A DNA stretch of 64,000 nucleotides from Emydura subglobosa. Lineage: Eukaryota > Chordata > Testudines > Chelidae. The notes under the pieces were generated by a model. It had not been told where the DNA came from. It saw only the letters and a list, made by a program, of their open reading frames with translations, and ran no database searches. The translations under genes and the position numbers were made by a program. Every line of letters starts with the position of its first letter. Positions within the stretch are counted from its first letter, which is position 1. The DNA lies in assembly GCA_007922225.1 (NCBI GenBank), contig ML679970.1, positions 22,318,654 through 22,382,653 on the forward strand. The letters run 5' to 3'. Shown piece after piece: positions 60,180-64,000 of this stretch.

Positions 60180-60660
60180 CTGTTCTAAATGACTTAAAAT
60201 ATTTAATGTTTTGATTGTGCTTTTCATCTGAGGATTTCAAATTGGTGACTACTTTATAAACATTAACTAAGATTTACAATAATCTTGTGAGGAAGACAAG
60301 ATATATAGATACAACTTCAGCTTCCACTGAAAAGCAGCTACCTCTGTAGTGGAATGCAGCATTTATTTAACAGTGCATAGTAATGCTGTATAACATTTTC
60401 TGTCTGGAAATGAAGAATAGTGTATCCAGTTGTAACTCTAGGGGGAATTTAGAGAGACAGACTGTAATTTCTGAATGGAATTTGGCCCGGGCACTACTAA
60501 AATTACAAAAAAGAGCCATAGGGTCTTTAATGACCATCAGTGGTCAAGGATCTCTGTTTCACATCTCGTCCTAAAGACAACATCCCCATGAGCACATAAC
60601 AGATGAACTGGGGTGGTGGTACCCTACTGACTTGGATATAAGGGGCCTTCTGAATTGCTA
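60180..60660 (+). repeat. Dispersed repeat of unresolved family
   Basis: Ordered blocks GTGCTTTTCATCTGAGGATT, ACAATAATCTTGTGAGG, GGAATTTGGCCCGGGCAC, CCATAGGGTCTTTAATGACC and CACATCTCGTCCTAAAGACA resemble a common amniote dispersed repeat. Not coding. Confidence 0.5.
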
Positions 60661-60764
60661 AGATCTTTGATTTTGTTTTACAACATAAAATCTTTTCCTG
60701 AAGGCTCTTGATGTCACAACACAGGACTGTGTTATCAGCTTAAGACACAAGGGAGAGGAGGGCA

Positions 60765-60845
60765 GATCCTCAGCTGCGTAAATTAGTGTAGCTCCACTGA
60801 AGTCAATGGAACTGCACTGATTTATGACTATTGATGGTCTGGCCC
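60765..60845. repeat. Foldback repeat (family of 21418)
   Basis: GATCCTCAGCTGCGTAAATT at the left, centre CCACTGAAGTCAATGGAACT, and a decayed right arm CTGATTTATGAC...GGTCTGGCCC. Confidence 0.7.
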
Positions 60846-63819
60846 TTACCCTTGATGTTTTTGTCATGAATTAGTTTTCAGTGTCAGACTTTTTTTTTTT
60901 GTTATTATTATTTATAAATAGAAAAATGTTTAGTAAGTGAAAAATAGATGTTGAAGAATATCAGGATTGTAAAAGCTGTTCAATCATAGTTAAAGCTCTC
61001 TTATTATAGTTTTGTCACTTAGCATGTCCCTAGATTAAAGTCTGAGTTGTTAATAGTCTATAATTATCTTTGTGGCTTATCTTTCTTTTGACTGAAATTA
61101 AATGTTAATCTCATACACACAAACAAGAGTAAGTTAAAATATCAATAAAACTTGACCCTTAACAGGTGACAAGTTATTATTCTATGCTGTTCCAGAATAG
61201 CAATGGAAACAAAATCTCTATCTTTTATTCATAAATTAGGAATAATACAAGTTGGTATAGTTTAGGTTTCTTCATATAGTTGCATTTGTAAGAGTAATTC
61301 ATTAATCATGCCATTCTTTTTGGAGTTCTTTTTGAGTAAGGACCGCTAGCCATGAAATGTCATGCAGAGATTTTAAAATGGGACATTCAGCTCACTAAAG
61401 AATAAGCTACAAAGACAGAACTTTCTTTTTATTACTTTTTTGGCAGTAAATGCAAGAATTGAAGCCACAAAATAAATGAGGCTAAAACCCAGTATAATCC
61501 AGCAATGTTGAATAATTATTTTTCAGTTTAGCTGTAGTATATTTGGTATGAACATTTTGGTTGGTGGTTATTGTGTTCCACGCACATGCAGAACTTCATT
61601 ATTGCAGACTTGCTGTGATAGTTTATTAGTTTGCTTTTACATAGAAAGTTAGCTTGATGAGTTTTGGTTACAACAGAGAAAATAATTGTTTCAATATTTA
61701 TGTTTCATATTCATTTCCAAGTGGTTTTGTTGTTGTTTTGAGCTATTGTTTACAGTGGAAGTGGAAGCTTACAGCAGTGTTAGGAATCACTTAAATTAGT
61801 ACAATGACAGGAAACTTTTTGCATAGATGAAGGCTTTCCCTGGAGGTGTTTTATAGACCATATGTATCTCCCTGTAAAGATTGTAAGAAGTACTGCCTTG
61901 ATTTAACTTTCTAATCTTTACATTTGAATGTTTAAGCTCTTAAATCTTATGCTACAATTCTGACTTCCTGTATCTTGTTTAACTAAAATGGCTGGCCGGA
62001 GAAAACCTACGCATAGCATTAGCTTTTTGTCTGAAGTCTTGTTTGTTAAGAATAATTGTTTCATATAGTAAAATGCTAGTGTAATATATGGGGCTAATTT
62101 AAAAAAAAAATGTTTGTAAATCTTTTTCATGTATTGTTAAATTGAAAAGAATTTTTTTCATAATTTGATCAAAGTAGCATAACCTGTGCCTCTGTTTTTG
62201 TTACACACACTGAAGGTCTGTGGATAACATTACATTTTTTCAGCATGAAACTGAACACTTCAAATCCCTAAAGCAGTCTCAAATTTATGGTTAATAAAAG
62301 AATTTATTGTACTCAATGTCATCTGTTATATCACTCTGGGAGCAGAAACTGGCACTGAATGGACAGGAAATATTTCCATTTCAAATCGCTTCAGTCTTAC
62401 GGTCTAGGGCAAAAGTTTCTGATTTCAGCCTAGTCACTGTGAATAGCAATGTAATTAAGCCACTTTTAGTTGATTAAATATGTATTATCTCTTTTCAAAC
62501 AATATTAGTTTCTTTTTTATTATGGCATTTAACATAAATGTATTATTTAAATGATGACGTCTTGTATTTGGTGTATTTCAGTATTGATTATTTAAAACCT
62601 TTTTTATTGGCAGAAAATAATAGTGTGTTTCCAGATCTGTACATGCCAAGAGAACAGCAGTAGGATGAGTTAGTGTACCATGGCCAAGCTACTTCAAAGT
62701 TTCAGATCTTTATATTGGGAATCAGTTACTTTCTGAATAACGAAAAAGCTCCTGTCTGGTGGTTAGGTCCTTCTAGCTTAATGGATTTCTTACACTTGAA
62801 AAAGTTAAATAGTTTATTTTAAAATGTGAGATCCATAGGATGTGACTTTTATTAATGAAAACTGCCGGCTATCAGATTGGAGTTTCTATACATTTCACAC
62901 ATTAAATAGTTTTTAAAATGCTTTAAATAGTTTAAAACGTAAAATTGTGCAAATAGTAAAACTATTTTACATGGAAATTCATCTGTTGAGAAAGATGGTT
63001 AGCTGAGAAAAGGAAACTTTTGTTTTCTTACTTTAAAAGTTAACAAATAAATTAACATCCTAAAACATCTTTTTCATTGTTACCTGTGAATGTGTACGTC
63101 ACAAAATGTGGTTGTAAAAATATAGTGCCTGTTAGTCTGATTAATTTTGTATTTAATCTTTATAAAATACATACAGCAAGACAAAGACAGAAATGCACAG
63201 CAAGCTTCTTGCAAATTCTATAGTGAGTTTATTGTCAGTTTATTGGGAAAGATAAAACAAAATAAACAAACAAAAACCAGAGAAGTGCTTTGAAGTAAGG
63301 GTGGCAGTTTAACTCCCACTTTTCATTGCAGACCAGGTTGTCTGCCATTATTTTAAGGAACATTTTGTGGAGAGAAGGTTGAAGAAAGGACTCCATCAGA
63401 TAGTTTCCATGGGGATAATGTTTGTCACTTCAGATCTCCCTTCCTCCTCATTTGAAGGTGAGAAAACCCTTTGAGAAAAGGGAATTCATGACAATATACA
63501 AAATAAGAGCTAGAAGGGGTTGCTATCCTTTGGAAGAAGTCTGCATGTTATTGTCATTTTGTCCCCCAGCCATATAGAATACAGGGAAATTAGTTATCAC
63601 TAATAAAACAGGTGTTTGAAAAAGTAAACTGGGATTCTACTTGTCACACTAAATAAAAACCTAACACAGATAGGTAAGAATAATTTAATAAGCTAGTTCT
63701 AAGTACTAAAGTCCTAAACAGGGAAATGAAATGTTTTGTTTAAGAACAACCTCCACACACACTTTAAAAACTAATTGCTGTGAAATAATACAGTATACAG
63801 ATTCCACTATAGGTTTGTT

Positions 63820-63995
63820 ACAAATTATTATTATTATTAATTACTTGTATTAAAGTATCACCTAAAGACCCCAACTGAAATTAGGTCTTGTTGTGCTAGG
63901 AGCTATACATACACAATATAAGAAGTAGTTCTTGCTTTGAAGAGTTTACAGTCTAAGTAGATCTCACATACAAAGAGTGGGAGAAAGGAAATATT
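63820..63995 (-). repeat. Dispersed retroelement fragment, reverse orientation
   Basis: (ATT)n tract, then ACTTGTATTAAAGTATCACC, TTGTTGTGCTAGGAGCTATA, GAAGAGTTTACAGTCTAAGT. On the minus strand this gives the order seen at 43030-43200 on plus. Confidence 0.6.
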
Positions 63996-64000
63996 ATCCC

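Larger units (their letters stand above)
46627..64000 (+). other. IL17RD intron 1 (part)
   Basis: 17.4 kb without a recognisable exon; I looked for the conserved exon 2 peptide (LYNITFKYDNC-type) and did not find it. AT-rich with repeats listed separately. Stretches with nothing recognisable include about 47000-48130, 51830-53530, 53570-55670, 57960-59380 and 60860-63810. Confidence 0.7.

Noticed and set aside
1..64000. CRISPR arrays, rRNA, tRNA or prokaryotic operons
   Set aside because: No regular spacer arrays, cloverleaf genes or ribosome-binding organisation; the window is vertebrate nuclear DNA.

Overview
This is a vertebrate nuclear genomic window. It has GT-AG spliced genes, long AT-rich introns and intergenic DNA, two CpG-island promoters, one 400-base assembly gap, and many ancient transposon remnants. 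The repeats (CR1 LINE 3' ends, CORE/MIR-like SINEs, short foldback elements with a 'TTGAAGTCAATGG'-type apex, TA-flanked mariner- and Tigger-like elements) point to a non-avian sauropsid, most probably a turtle. The species call is inference. No bacterial, phage or CRISPR content was seen.

Three protein genes are supported, in the order known from human 3p14.3. (1) APPL1 lies on the minus strand. Exons 1-4 (residues 1-95, start of the BAR domain) are at 12968-13021, 5400-5498, 4207-4266 and 1352-1423, and the gene runs off the left edge. Its promoter is a CpG island at about 12690-13560. (2) HESX1 lies on the plus strand and is complete: four exons between 18811 and 21127, 197 residues, with an eh1 repressor motif and a paired-like homeodomain. 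It has a TATA-type promoter and no CpG island. (3) IL17RD (SEF) lies on the plus strand. Exon 1 (44 residues with the signal peptide) is at 46495-46626 inside a CpG island at about 46160-46960. I found no exon 2 in the remaining 17 kb, which I read as the start of a long intron 1.

Layout: 1-13021 is APPL1 exons and introns. 13022-18810 is the divergent APPL1/HESX1 spacer, with a candidate CTCF site and a SINE. 18811-21127 is HESX1. 21128-46494 is a 25-kb interval without recognisable host genes, holding a mariner-like foldback element, a degraded non-LTR retrotransposon, a CR1 copy split by a nested insertion, and many foldback repeats. 46495-64000 is IL17RD exon 1 and intron, with a Tigger-like element, a hAT-like element, a three-unit ~155-bp tandem repeat and further foldbacks.

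The genes are linked by conserved synteny, not by a pathway. APPL1 is an endosomal Rab5 effector and adaptor, HESX1 a forebrain/pituitary repressor, and IL17RD a membrane inhibitor of FGF signalling. The most notable observations are a non-canonical GC-AG intron in APPL1, an assembly gap inside a palindrome whose arms are perfect next to the gap but diverged at the tips, and foldback families with unrelated arms that share one central motif.
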